Origin: Diphasiastrum complanatum
Taxonomy: Eukaryota; Streptophyta; Lycopodiopsida; Lycopodiales; Lycopodiaceae
Direction of reading: 5' to 3'
DNA: 64,000 nt
Assembly: GCA_029204225.1 (NCBI GenBank)
Contig: CM055099.1
Coordinates: forward strand, 68,925,349 to 68,989,348
Below the pieces are notes generated by a model that was given only the letters and a program-made list of their open reading frames with translations, did no database searches and had not been told where the DNA came from. Of this stretch, positions 21,525 through 32,900 are shown in pieces (position 1 is the stretch's first letter; each line of letters opens with the position of its first letter). The position numbers and the translations under genes are program-made.

Positions 21525-23180
21525 GTGCAAATGCGTCTTGTAGTTTAGATGATTTTCTCTGTAGCAGTTTATCAGACAACGTACGGTGCTGTTTTTCGGT
21601 TTGTTTTTTAAATCAAATTAAGAGCCTGCCTGCACTTTGCGGTGTTTCCTGGTTGTTGCAAAGCTTTTTTGTAGTGTGGATAATTTTCGGTATGCTAGCA
21701 AATTATTTTGTACGCCGCTTGTCTCTTATTTCTGCATCTGTGTCATTGTGTTTGTTTCGATTTTGTTTGTTTTGAAATATTTCATGCACACGTCTGTTGC
21801 TTCTTGCAGAGCATTTTGTGACTTCTGAGCTTGGAATACAAAGCTAGGAGCTTGTCTTTTCTCTCTTAATCTCATTCTACCTAATTCTCTGTAATCACAC
21901 CACTTATGCTGCTAATTGTAGTTCAGCGTAAGTAGCTTTTGTCCTTATTTTGCGGTGGTCCCAAACCTTCTTTTGGGTCGGATAATATTCTGTTTGCGGA
22001 TTGTCTTGTGGCTATGATCGTGTTTAATGCGTTTCTATATTCTTGTTTGTGTGAAAGCGCTCATGCATAAGTCTGTTGCTTCTTGCAGAGGATTTATGTG
22101 ACTTCTGAGCTTGTCATCCAAGCTAGGACGCTGTCCCTTTTTTTGTTTTTCAGGTTGTACCAAAGTCTCTTCATTTTAGATAAATTTCTGTTTAGCAGAT
22201 CAATGCACGAACCTGTCTTCGTTTGTCCTTTTTTCAGGTTGTACCGAAGTTTCTTTATTTTAGATAATTTTCTGTTTAGCTTTGTCTCCTATGAATTATG
22301 TTGGTGCAAGAATAATTCTGGTGCTTCTTGCAGAACATAGTCCTACTTTTTAGTTTTCTTGTCCAAGATAGGAGTCTATCTTTTCTCTGGTTTCTCCTGG
22401 TGGGGTAGCAAAGCTTATCTTTTATTCAGAAAAGATTTTGTCTAGCAAAATATTATGAGGGATGCTTCTGGTTTTTCGTCTACATCTTGTGTCATTTTTC
22501 TGTGGTTTCTTTTGTTTTGGTTTGTGTTCTATAGTATTCATAAGTCTGTTGGTTGCTACTGTTCACAGAGCATAGATCGGACTTTACATCCTGTGTCATG
22601 TTTGTGTGGTTTTTTTTTGTTTTGGTTTGTGTGCTAAAGTGTTGTAATTGCTTACTTTACCGAGCATTGATCTGACTTTTGAGGTTTCTAATCCAAGGTA
22701 GGAGTGTCTTTTCTCTGGTTTTCCCGCTTGTAATGACGTTATTGCTGTTTAGCAGACTTTTTCCCAATGTCTTCTTTTGGTTTCATGTCTATACATCTAT
22801 TTTGTGTGCTTTAGTTTCATCAGTAAAATATGTTGCTGCATGGATAGTAGATACCAATAATCTGAGTTAAGTCATTTGTGTGCTAAAGTGTTGTAATTGC
22901 TTACTTTACCGAGCATTGATCTGACTTTTGAGGTTTCTAATCCAAGGTAGGACACTTGTAATGCACGGCAAAAGCCTGCCTTTTCTCTGTTGTTCCTTGA
23001 TGGTTTCCGACGTTATTGCTGGTCAGCAGACTTTTTTCTAATGTGTTATTTTGGTTTCATGTCTCTACATCTATTTGTCCTATTTGTGTTTAGGTTTATG
23101 TGCTTAAGTCTCATCAGTAAAATTTGTTGCTGCATGGATAGTAGATACCAATAATCTGAGTTAAGTCATTTGTTTTCTGC
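21522..23180 (+). repeat. degenerate continuation of the leader module array
   Basis: Diverged copies of the same kind of module continue. Acceptor-like CAG|AGCAT or similar occurs at about 21522, 21810, 22089, 22334, 22569, 22663 and 22912 (the last two with CCG in place of CAG). Most are followed 35-45 nt later by CAAG|GTAGGA or GCTAGGA. Superimposed are a second 84-bp duplication (CAGGTTGTACC at 22151 and 22235) and a ~250-290-bp duplication (22629-22876 and 22877-23170). The last acceptor, TTTTCTGCAG, is at about 23172-23181. The region probably lies in the 5' UTR intron of RZ-1. Confidence 0.7.
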
Positions 23181-23283
23181 AGGCAAGCTTTTTTTGTTAC
23201 TCTTCAAGATTGGTTGCACCTGTTACTATTTTCTCCATTTGTTGAGTCAAATCATACACTGCAGGAATTTTCAGGTTTGGAAC

Positions 23284-23397
23284 ATGTCTGCCACTGCTGA
23301 AGAGTACTGCTGCTACGTAGGTGGTCTGTCATGGAGCACTACAGACAGGGGACTGGACGATGCTTTTCGGCCTTATGGCAAAATTGTGGACGCTAAG
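23284..23397 (+). other. RZ-1 coding exon 1
   Basis: Starts at ATG 23284, in the context AACATGTCT, and encodes 38 residues including RNP2. It ends GCTAAG before donor GTTATT at 23398. Upstream, CTGCAG near 23264 and TTTTCAG near 23275 are candidate acceptors for a 5' UTR intron. Confidence 0.92.
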
Positions 23398-26300
23398 GTT
23401 ATTTACCAAATTGGATGTGCTCAAAAGTCACTAAATTTTGTGGGTAGTTGTATTAGAACCTTCAAAGCAAGACAACCTTGCACATGTCTTGAGTTTTATC
23501 CTTCAAACTTCGCAATTCTTCAACTTTTTTTATGTTTCAACTGGTGAATTAAGTAAATTTTTAACCTCTCAATTTTATTCAGAAGACTGTTAATTTGAAA
23601 TGTGAAAAGCCCAAGAGAGATTGATGACAAGCTCATGGAGATCCACCTCTATCTATGTACATAGTCCAGGTGGGGTCATCTCCGACCATAGGGATCACGC
23701 CTGAATAGCGACGTGCGTCAATTGTGCACACTGATGTGGGTCCATAACAAAGGGTCACCTCGCGCCAATAAAACATTGACACGTGGCACCAAATTGACCT
23801 ATAGCATATGACTAATAAACGGGCTATAAAGTTAACACTGGGGCAATGTGCTCTATTATTAATTGTATGCTCATAACAATTTCCTATTAATAGAAATTTT
23901 TGCTCTCAATGTGGGTCCTTAAAAGAAACAAATATTGAAAATAGAAACAAAAGTTGGTGAAATTGCCGTGAGGTTTAAAATGGAAACTTTCATATGCTGG
24001 AGATCCTGTTGAAGAATGTCTTTGACGTATCTGATCACAAAAGTATCCAATGATAGCTAGACCGTGACATTAGAAGTGTAAATAGCTAATGCTGAATAGC
24101 AACATGAAACTTTGTCAAGCTATATGAGTGGCCCAAGAATGTGAAATGAAAGCATCATCGTCAATCTCATAGGCAAAGATTATCATAATAATATTTTTTT
24201 AAATGTGTATGTACCAAGTAAGTGGTATGAACCATCAATGCCAAATAAAGGCAATCACACGAGCAAGTCTCTCTCCAAACATCATAGTACCATTCCTCAT
24301 TGTGGATGCTTGAAAAGTGCTAAAGGAAGTAGAAGTATCAACAATAAAAGTCACATAGGGGTTTATCTAGGGCTAGTAAATGGGATGGGCCGGGGCAGTT
24401 TATCTAGGCTACTAGGGGAGGATACGTGTCTGCTGTTATCTGTAGGCAGGCGGGCCAGGGAAAAGAGGGCACCAATGATTGGGGCGAATGGATTATGTAA
24501 GTGATTGAATTTGGATTGTCATGATATTGGCTCGGGAGGATTGAAGAAAGCTGGCTGTGGGGAGTGGAAGGGTGAGGATAGATCTAGTAATGAAGTCTTG
24601 CAAGCTGTTGAAAGGGACAGAATGGGGGACGAATGTGGCAGGAAGTGGACAGAGGAGAAGCAAACAATAGGCAGTTAGGGTGGAAGTGGATCGGGAGGTG
24701 GCAAATCCTGAGGGAAACGGAGAAATGGATCATAGGGGGAAAATTTTAAGGCACACAATGATAGAGGGGAGGTGTTGGTGGCAACAGATTGTGTGGCGCC
24801 ATACTCGAGGGTGGAATTGATAAAGATATGACAGGCTGTAATGGAGGGAGATTGGAGGCGATCAGTGGCTGCAACAACTAGGAGATTATGTGGGCAAAAT
24901 GTGAAGTTTTTAGCACATGTGAACTTTACCACACACCCTACAGGATCTTACTGAGGTGTTGTGATTGCACAAGATTGATCAGAGAACAATATACCTGAAA
25001 AATCTATGGCAAGAGCACAATTGCATACATCTGACTGAAAAATCTAACGTCTTACTATGAGAATTAAATGTTAGAAATAATTCTAAGTGCTCAATATGGG
25101 AAAAACAGGCTGCTCTCGGGTAGAGAGAGAAAATCAATGGTGAAACACTCGGGTAGAGAGAGAATGAGTCCAAAACACCAAAATCTCATTATTCACAATA
25201 TGGCAAAACATGCCAAGATTTCCCTACATGAGAGAGACTCGAATTCCTACATTGGAGTTGCATGGAAAGTCCACTTAACTGAGTTAAATCTACTATAAAT
25301 GCTTGACCTCTCCAAAAATCTATTTCAAGGCCTAGAATATAGTGAAGAACTTCTAAGTCGTGCATTTTAAACTCACTACCAAGTGCATGTAGTTTCTTCA
25401 ACTAGTTTCTCATTATTTCCACAAAGAATGATATCATCTACAAACTTATAATACAGAGAAGGGTCATATTCACTTAGACAAAATCTGAGTGATATGAGAT
25501 AGGAGTTGAGCCTTGCATACCAAGACCTTGGTGCCTGTTTCAGTCCATAGAGACTTTTGAACAAAAGACAAACTTTTGATTCATCACCTTCTTTCACAAA
25601 ACCTGGAGGTTGCTCCATGTAAATCTTCTTCTCAAGGTAACCATTGAGAAATGCATTAGAAACATCAAGCTGGAACATACTCCAATTGTGAAAACATGCA
25701 AGAGATATGAGTATTCGAATTGTTACCATCTTTGCAACTGGTGCAAAGGTGTCTTCATAGTCAAGACCTTTGATTTGTGAATAGCCTTTGGCACAAAGTC
25801 TTGCTTTATACTTATTGATAGATCCATCATGATTGTACTTGATTCTGAAAACCCACTTACATCCAATCACATGCATGTTGTTTGGTGGCCCCACAAGCTC
25901 CCATGTGTTGTTTGACATCAAGGCTTCAAACTCTTGGGTCATTGCTTCAATCCACATCTTGGATTGAAGTGCTTCTTGGACATCTTTAGGCTCTTCATCT
26001 GATATGAAGAGAGCATGATAGGAAGTTTCACCTTCCACTTGCCTTCCTTCTTCATCATATGTGAGCCTCCTTGGCTCAGATCTTGCTCTTGTAGATCTTC
26101 TTGGTGTGGTAGCTTGAATTTGCTCCTCCTCAAGCCTCGGCCTCACCACTTCTTGAGCAGCATCAAGATTGATGATTGATCTTGCATGAGACTCCTTGAT
26201 CTGTGCATCATCCAAGTTAAACTTCTGATCTTGGAAGATCACATCTCTACTAACAACATTCTTGTCAGTAGAGGAAAGATATACTTTGTATGCTTTTTTA

Positions 26301-29300
26301 GTAGATGCATATCCTACAAAAATTCCTTTAACTGCACTAGGATCTTCCTTATATAACATCTCAAATGGTTTTTTTCCTCCTATTGCAAGATTAGGAAGCC
26401 TATTACAAAGATAGTTTGCACATCCAACTGCCTCTCCCCAAAACTCTTTAGGCAGAGAAGCTTCTAGCCTAATGGCTTTTGCACATTCACACAAAGTTCT
26501 ATTTTTTCTCTCAGCAACTCCATTTCGCTGAGGAGTATATGAACAAGAAAACTCTCTTTGAATTCCCTCTCTCTCACAAAAGTCTTTAAATTTATTGGAG
26601 GTGTATTCTCCTCCACTATCACTTCTCAAAGCTTTCAACTTGAAAGAAAATTGCTTTTCTACATAAGCTTTGAAAGTAAGAAAAACATCATAGACCATGG
26701 CTTTAGAAGACATCATATAGATCCAAGAATATCTTGTATAATCATCTACAAAGGAAACAAAACAGTTTGCTCCTCCTTTGCTCTTAGTTGATGAGAAATG
26801 AACATCAGAGTGCACGAGTTCAAATGGTTGCTTTGTTTTTATGCTTGATCTAGGAAAAGGCCTTCTGTGTGATTTTGCCAGAACACAAACTTCACAAGGT
26901 AGAAGCTCCTTTGACAGTGTCTTTGGTAGTCCAACAACTTTTCCTTCCGTGACCATAGATTGCATGGCTTTGGAATTGGAATGTCCCAATCTCTTATGCC
27001 ACAGATCCTCTTGAAGAACCTTGGTCTCATAAGCAGTATTTGAAATGTTAGCACTCTCCCTAGAATCTAGTTTGTACAGCTTACCAATTCTAGATCCTCT
27101 AGCAATAACTTCATTTTCTCTTGAGATTATACACTTGGCAACTTGAAACTTGACATCCAATCCACTATCAAACAACTATCCTACACTAATGAGATTCTTG
27201 GTTAGTCTAGGTACATAAAGTACATCATGTAAGCAAAAAGATTTTGATGATGATGCATGCAGTGGAATACTACCTATTCCTTCAATTCTACATTCTACAT
27301 CATTAGCAGTATAGATTGATCTTTTTGCACCTAGATATGGCATGAGACTAGTGAAAGAGTTTCTAGAACTAGACATATGGGAACTAGCCCCACTATCTAT
27401 CCACCAGATTTCTTCATTCTTAAAAGGAAAAGTTGAAAAAGTAGACATCATTAATGAATCCTCTCTTTCACTCTAAACACTTTCACACTCATCCTCATTA
27501 GTAAGGTTAGCTTGCTTAGATTGGTTCTTCTTCTTGAAACAGTTTGATGCATAGTGTCCTTTCTTGCCACAGAAAAAACACTTGATCTTTGACAGCTTCT
27601 TCTTGCCACTGGATGTTGCAGCTTGTGAGGACTGATCCTCACCACCTTCTTTGGCTTTGTCCTTCTTGAAGTGTTGTTGTCCTTTGCCCTTGCCTCTTGA
27701 CTTGTCTCTTTCTTCAGCAATGAGAACACCTTGCAGTGTCTCCAAGGATGGAAGATCCTCCCTGACAGCATAAGTCTGCACAATATTGTCATACTCATCT
27801 CTAAGTCCATTTAGGACTACTTGAACAAGTTCAGTGTTCTTAAGAACATCTCCAATACCAGCTAACTCTTGATGAAGATCCTTAACTCTCATTACATATG
27901 ATGAAGCACTCTCATCTACTCTCTGATAACTTAGAAAAATTTGATTTCTAAGTGTAAGCAATCTAGAAGTATTTTTGATTTCATAGATTGTTTTTAGAGT
28001 ATCCCAAGCTTCTTTGGCAGTGGTGCATGTACTGATCTCTCTTAACACTTCATTGGTTACATTCATTTTTATGAAACGAAGGGCAATTCTGGTTCTTTTG
28101 TGAAATGCTACAGCTTCATTAGGTGCAGCAAGTTCTTCTTCAGCTCCACTCACAATGTCCATTACATCTTGTAGAATCAATAATGATTCCATTCTAATCT
28201 TCCACATTGCATAATTGGAAGATGTTAATCTCTCACTGTGCTCCAAGAAATGTGAACCAGATGAAGACATCTTCTCTATGAGAAATTCTAGTAAATGACA
28301 AAGATGGAGTTGACAGATGTTGCTTGCTATCTCAACCTAGGATCTAACACAGATGATGTTGATCCAACCTATGAAATCTAGCAACTGATTGTGAGAACAA
28401 ACTCTTAACACAGAAAATCAATCTATCTTGAATTTGGATCTTGCTTGAGTCACAGAAAAGAAGCACATGCAAGTAAGAAGTCTATCTCTCCCACGAGTTT
28501 CAAAGAACTGAAAAACTCTCTAGGAACTTAATCTCAACTCAAACACAGTAATTTGTGTGAAATGAAAAGTCTAAGACCTCAAAATACTCATTTCTATCCA
28601 ATTCTACTTGATTGACAGTGAAAATTGATGAAAATGGTGAAAAGAATTGATGTGTGCTCACTTTGGCATATCCCACAAGTTGAGTACTCTCTCAAACTCT
28701 CTGATTGCCTAAAACTCTTCTAAAAACAAATCAACTTGATTTAGAAACTCGAGCAACACATTCTATTCTTCAATACCTATCCAACAAGCTATAGAACATC
28801 AAATTTGGATCAATCCTTGAGAAGTAGCACTCAATTAATGAGGGCTGATTTCACACGTGTGAGCTCTCTGTCTGTACAGGGCTCTGCTGGAGCAGATCAG
28901 GCTCGTTTTGATCCACTTATGATCCACAGATAGCTTGTTTCTCATCGAGTTTGAATCCCTCTCCCAAATCCGAGTTCCTGCAAGCAAAGCCACTGTTGTT
29001 CTGATGTATACACCCTCATCTCTTCAAAGCATGAAGCTCTGATACCATGTGAAGTTTTTAGCACGTGTGAACTTCACCACACACCCTGCAAGATCTTACT
29101 AAAGTGTTGTGATTGCACAAGATTGATCAGAGAACAATCTACTTGAAAAATCTATGGCAAGAGCACAATGGCATACATCTGACTGAAAATTCTAACTTCT
29201 TACTATGAGAATTGAATGTCAAAAATAATTCTAAGTGCTCAATATGGCAAAAACAGGCTGCTCTCGAGTAGAGAGAGAAAACCAATGATGAAACACTCGA

Positions 29301-29938
29301 GTAGAGAGAGAATGAGTCCAAAACACCAAAATCTCATTGTTCACAATATGGCAAAACAGGCCAAGATTTCCCTACATGAGAGAGACTCGAATTCCTACAG
29401 TGGAGTTGCATGGAAAGTCCACTTAACTGAGTTAATTTACCTACTAGAGATCCACATGTGTAACTGCATGCATGGATATTGCATGTACTGCATGTCAACT
29501 CATAATACTGCCTAGACATGTGTAGATCACAGAAACCACTTTGCATGTTGCATGCACTGATTGCATGTAACTTGCATGCATATAGAAAGACATTGCATGC
29601 TCTCTAAACTATTGCATGTCATCAAATTTGAATCTACCTAACTCAAACTCGACCTATTCTAGAAGGTTATGTGCTCAATTCAAATACCTTTAATGTACAA
29701 CATAGATCACAATGGAAATAACCATGGACATGACCCCAAACTCAAGATAGGAAGATAATATTTTACTAATCTTCACACAAAATGGTGGTTGGGAACTTTT
29801 GTTTGAGTAGGAATCTCGATAAGGCATCACGGGGGTGAGCAGCAATTGACAGGGGGGAATGCTTGATCAATGGATGAGACTAGCTGGTAGGAAGGACATC
29901 AGCCAAGAGGTGAGGTCGATCAGGGCTGCAAAGGGATG

Positions 29939-29994
<56 letters not shown>

Positions 29995-32900
29995 GGGGGC
30001 TGTATGCCAGGCCGCTCTGCTTATTGTCTGTAACCTGAAGGCTGTCAAGGATAGTTGACTACAGCTATTAGTACACTTACAGGCCTAACTTTGTGCCGTT
30101 TTGTCTTGAGATTGGTAAGGGCTTTATTAGTAAATTTTGTTATGGTCCATTGCTACTTCCCTTGATGAACTAGAAGTTGTCATTCCAAGCTTTTGGATGA
30201 GTGAACTGGCTAGGACACCCTCATTTTCAATTTTCAGAAGGTTTTGACTCTATATGGCATTGCTAGACTTAAGGTATATTTAGTGCCTATGCATAAGATA
30301 TTAAGTCATATGCCTATGCACATGATGGTTCACTTTTAGTTGTGTGTCTGCAGTGCAGAAGATAGCCAACTGCAACCTTGTATATAGGTTGGCCACTGCC
30401 TAGAATTGGAGGACAGGTCATTAGCAGGGAAGTGTGAATAGATTATGGGTTAGGCAATCTGAGCAGTTTGTGTAGTACTTCATTGACAATGAGGCAGTCT
30501 TTTGAGATAGTAAGATGCCTTGAGATGCTTAGATGCAATGGTGGTGTTGGCAATAGAGAGCTGCAATGGCAGAGACAGGCCTAAAGTAAGAGTCAAGATG
30601 CAAGTCAAAGACACGTCCACGATGATATTCTTGCAGAAGGTTTCGAAGGCAAGAACAGCAACAGATGCAGACATAGAGCTAGTGACAGTGCACCTGAAGT
30701 ATCTGCGGGTCAGACAGAGAGTACATGATATATCTACTTTTGTGGACCTTATTTTCTTCCAAATGTTTGATTTGTTGATATTGACTTCTAATATCTTTCC
30801 AAGGAGAAGGCTGTTAGAATTAATGGTTAATTGTAGAGGCCAGCCTGCGTGCTAAAAGGCCTATTTCTATTTTTAGTATAGGTACTATCTATTTTTAGTA
30901 TAGGTACCTAAGTTAGTACCAATTTTGCTAGAATAGTATAGAAATCTATTTTAACCAAGTTAGCATAGATTTCTATTGTTAAGACTTCATAATTAGCATT
31001 TCAATTGCTATTGTAGTAGAATAGCTTTTGCTTTTCATTATGGACAGCCTCTATAAGAGTAGATGGGCGCCCACCTCCATTGTTATCTCAGTTTTCAGCT
31101 TATGAAGCATAGCTTCTTGCAGTCTCTCTTCTTCTTCAGCTTGTGGTTGATGTTTTGTGTGAGTACTAATAAGATTAGTCTACTCCGATTAGAGAATCTC
31201 TTCGATTCTAACATGGTATCAGAGTCCCATCTCGTTAAGATCGGGATCTACGGAAGGAGAAGATCAGCGGTGCAGGTTTTACTGGTGGAGATCGCATCTA
31301 GTGGAGGTGCTATTTGGTGAAGGTTGTATCTGGTGGAGGCGTCATCCTGTGCAGGTTTTTCTGGTGGAGGACACATCTGGCGCAGGTTAGCTTTTGGACA
31401 GGCAACATCTGAGGGCGGCACATCTGGTGCATGTCACATCGCTACAGGTTACAGCAGGTGCAGGCAGCATCTGAGGGCGGTAGCAGCTGGGGACAGTTAA
31501 TATCTGAGGCAACAACAAGCAGACAGATCAAGACAGGTAGTACTTGAGGCAGCAAAGACCAGGACAGGTCTGATTCAGGGCAGGTGCTAATCGGACAGTT
31601 CTAATCTGAGGCAGTAGAGACCAGACCAGGTCTGATTCAGGGCAAGTGCTAACTGGACAGGCAGTGAGCAGATTTCTACAAGCAAGAAGAACTGAGGAAG
31701 GCAGAATCTGGGACAAGCATAGGCAAGATCTGGATATGTGATATCTAGAGGGTTGAAACAAGCACCTAGAGCATGGTATACACGTATCAACAATTATTTC
31801 TTGAAGCAGAATTTTCATAGAAGCATGTCAGAGTCAACGCTTTATATTATGAAAGATTTGGATGACATAGTCATTATTGTCCTTTATGTAGATGATCTTA
31901 TTATCAGAGGGTCAAATAAGTCACTAATAGAGAAGATAAAGAACAATCTTTCACATGAGTTTGATATGAAAGATGTAGAGGGACTTCAGTATTGTTTGGG
32001 TATTGAAGTTTGGAGATCAAAGGAAAGTCTTTTCATATCAGAAGCAAAGTATGCAAGAGATTTACTCAAGAAGTTTAACATGCTTCATTGTAAGTCCATT
32101 TCTACACCATATGATCCAAGTGTAAAGCTTACAAAAGAGGAAAATTCTGAAAGTGTGAATGAAACACTTTATAAGCAGCTTGTAGGTAGTCTTATCTATC
32201 TAACGACTACTCGACCAGACATTTCATATGCAGTGAGCATGGTGAGTCAGTTCATGTCTTTACCAAAAGTTTGTCATTGGAAGCGGCAAAAAGGATTTTG
32301 CGTTATGTCAAAGGGACACTCAGGTATGCCATTTATTATGGTAAAGGAACAAAAATAAAACTTGAGGGTTTTGTTGATGCTGACTGGGCAGGAAATGCAG
32401 AAGATAGAAGATCGACTACAGGATATGCATTTAATCTTGGAACAGGAACTATATCTTGGAGTAGTAAAAAGCAACCAACAATTTTCTTTATCTTCTATAG
32501 AGGCAGAGTATAGGGCTACTACATCAGCAACTTGTGAAGCAATTTGGTTACGAAGGATTCTAAAAGATCTTCATATAGAACAAGTTGAACCTACAATTCT
32601 ATGGTGTGACAATCAGAGTTGTATTCAGCTTGCAAAGAATCCAGTATTTCATAGTAGGTCAAAGCATATTGAAGTTCAACAGCATTTTATACGAGAAAAG
32701 TTACAAAGTGGTGAAGTAGAGTTGATCTACTGTGACACCAATGATCAAGTTGCAGATATCTTCACAAAAGGACTTGGTCGTGAAAAATTTGAGAAGTTCA
32801 GGACTCTCCTAGGTGTTATTGATAATCAATTATCCATTAAGGGGGAGTAACCCAACGGGGTTGGCTCAACTGGTTAGCTTGGCATCCAAAGTTTCTTTGG

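Larger units (their letters stand above)
24900..29777 (-). mobile_element. Copia retrotransposon in RZ-1 intron (antisense, internally deleted)
   Basis: The insertion is flanked by the 5-bp direct repeat CAAAA at 24895-24899 and 29778-29782, and ends in the inverted termini TGTGAAG / CTTCACA. In minus orientation it runs: complete LTR (29777-29048), primer site (29047-29036), leader, gag, protease, integrase and RT. A deletion then removes the rest of RT, RNase H and the inner part of the second LTR, and the remaining 388 bp of LTR ends at 24900. The two LTRs differ at about 22 of roughly 385 aligned positions by eye. It lies antisense to the host gene. Confidence 0.93.
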
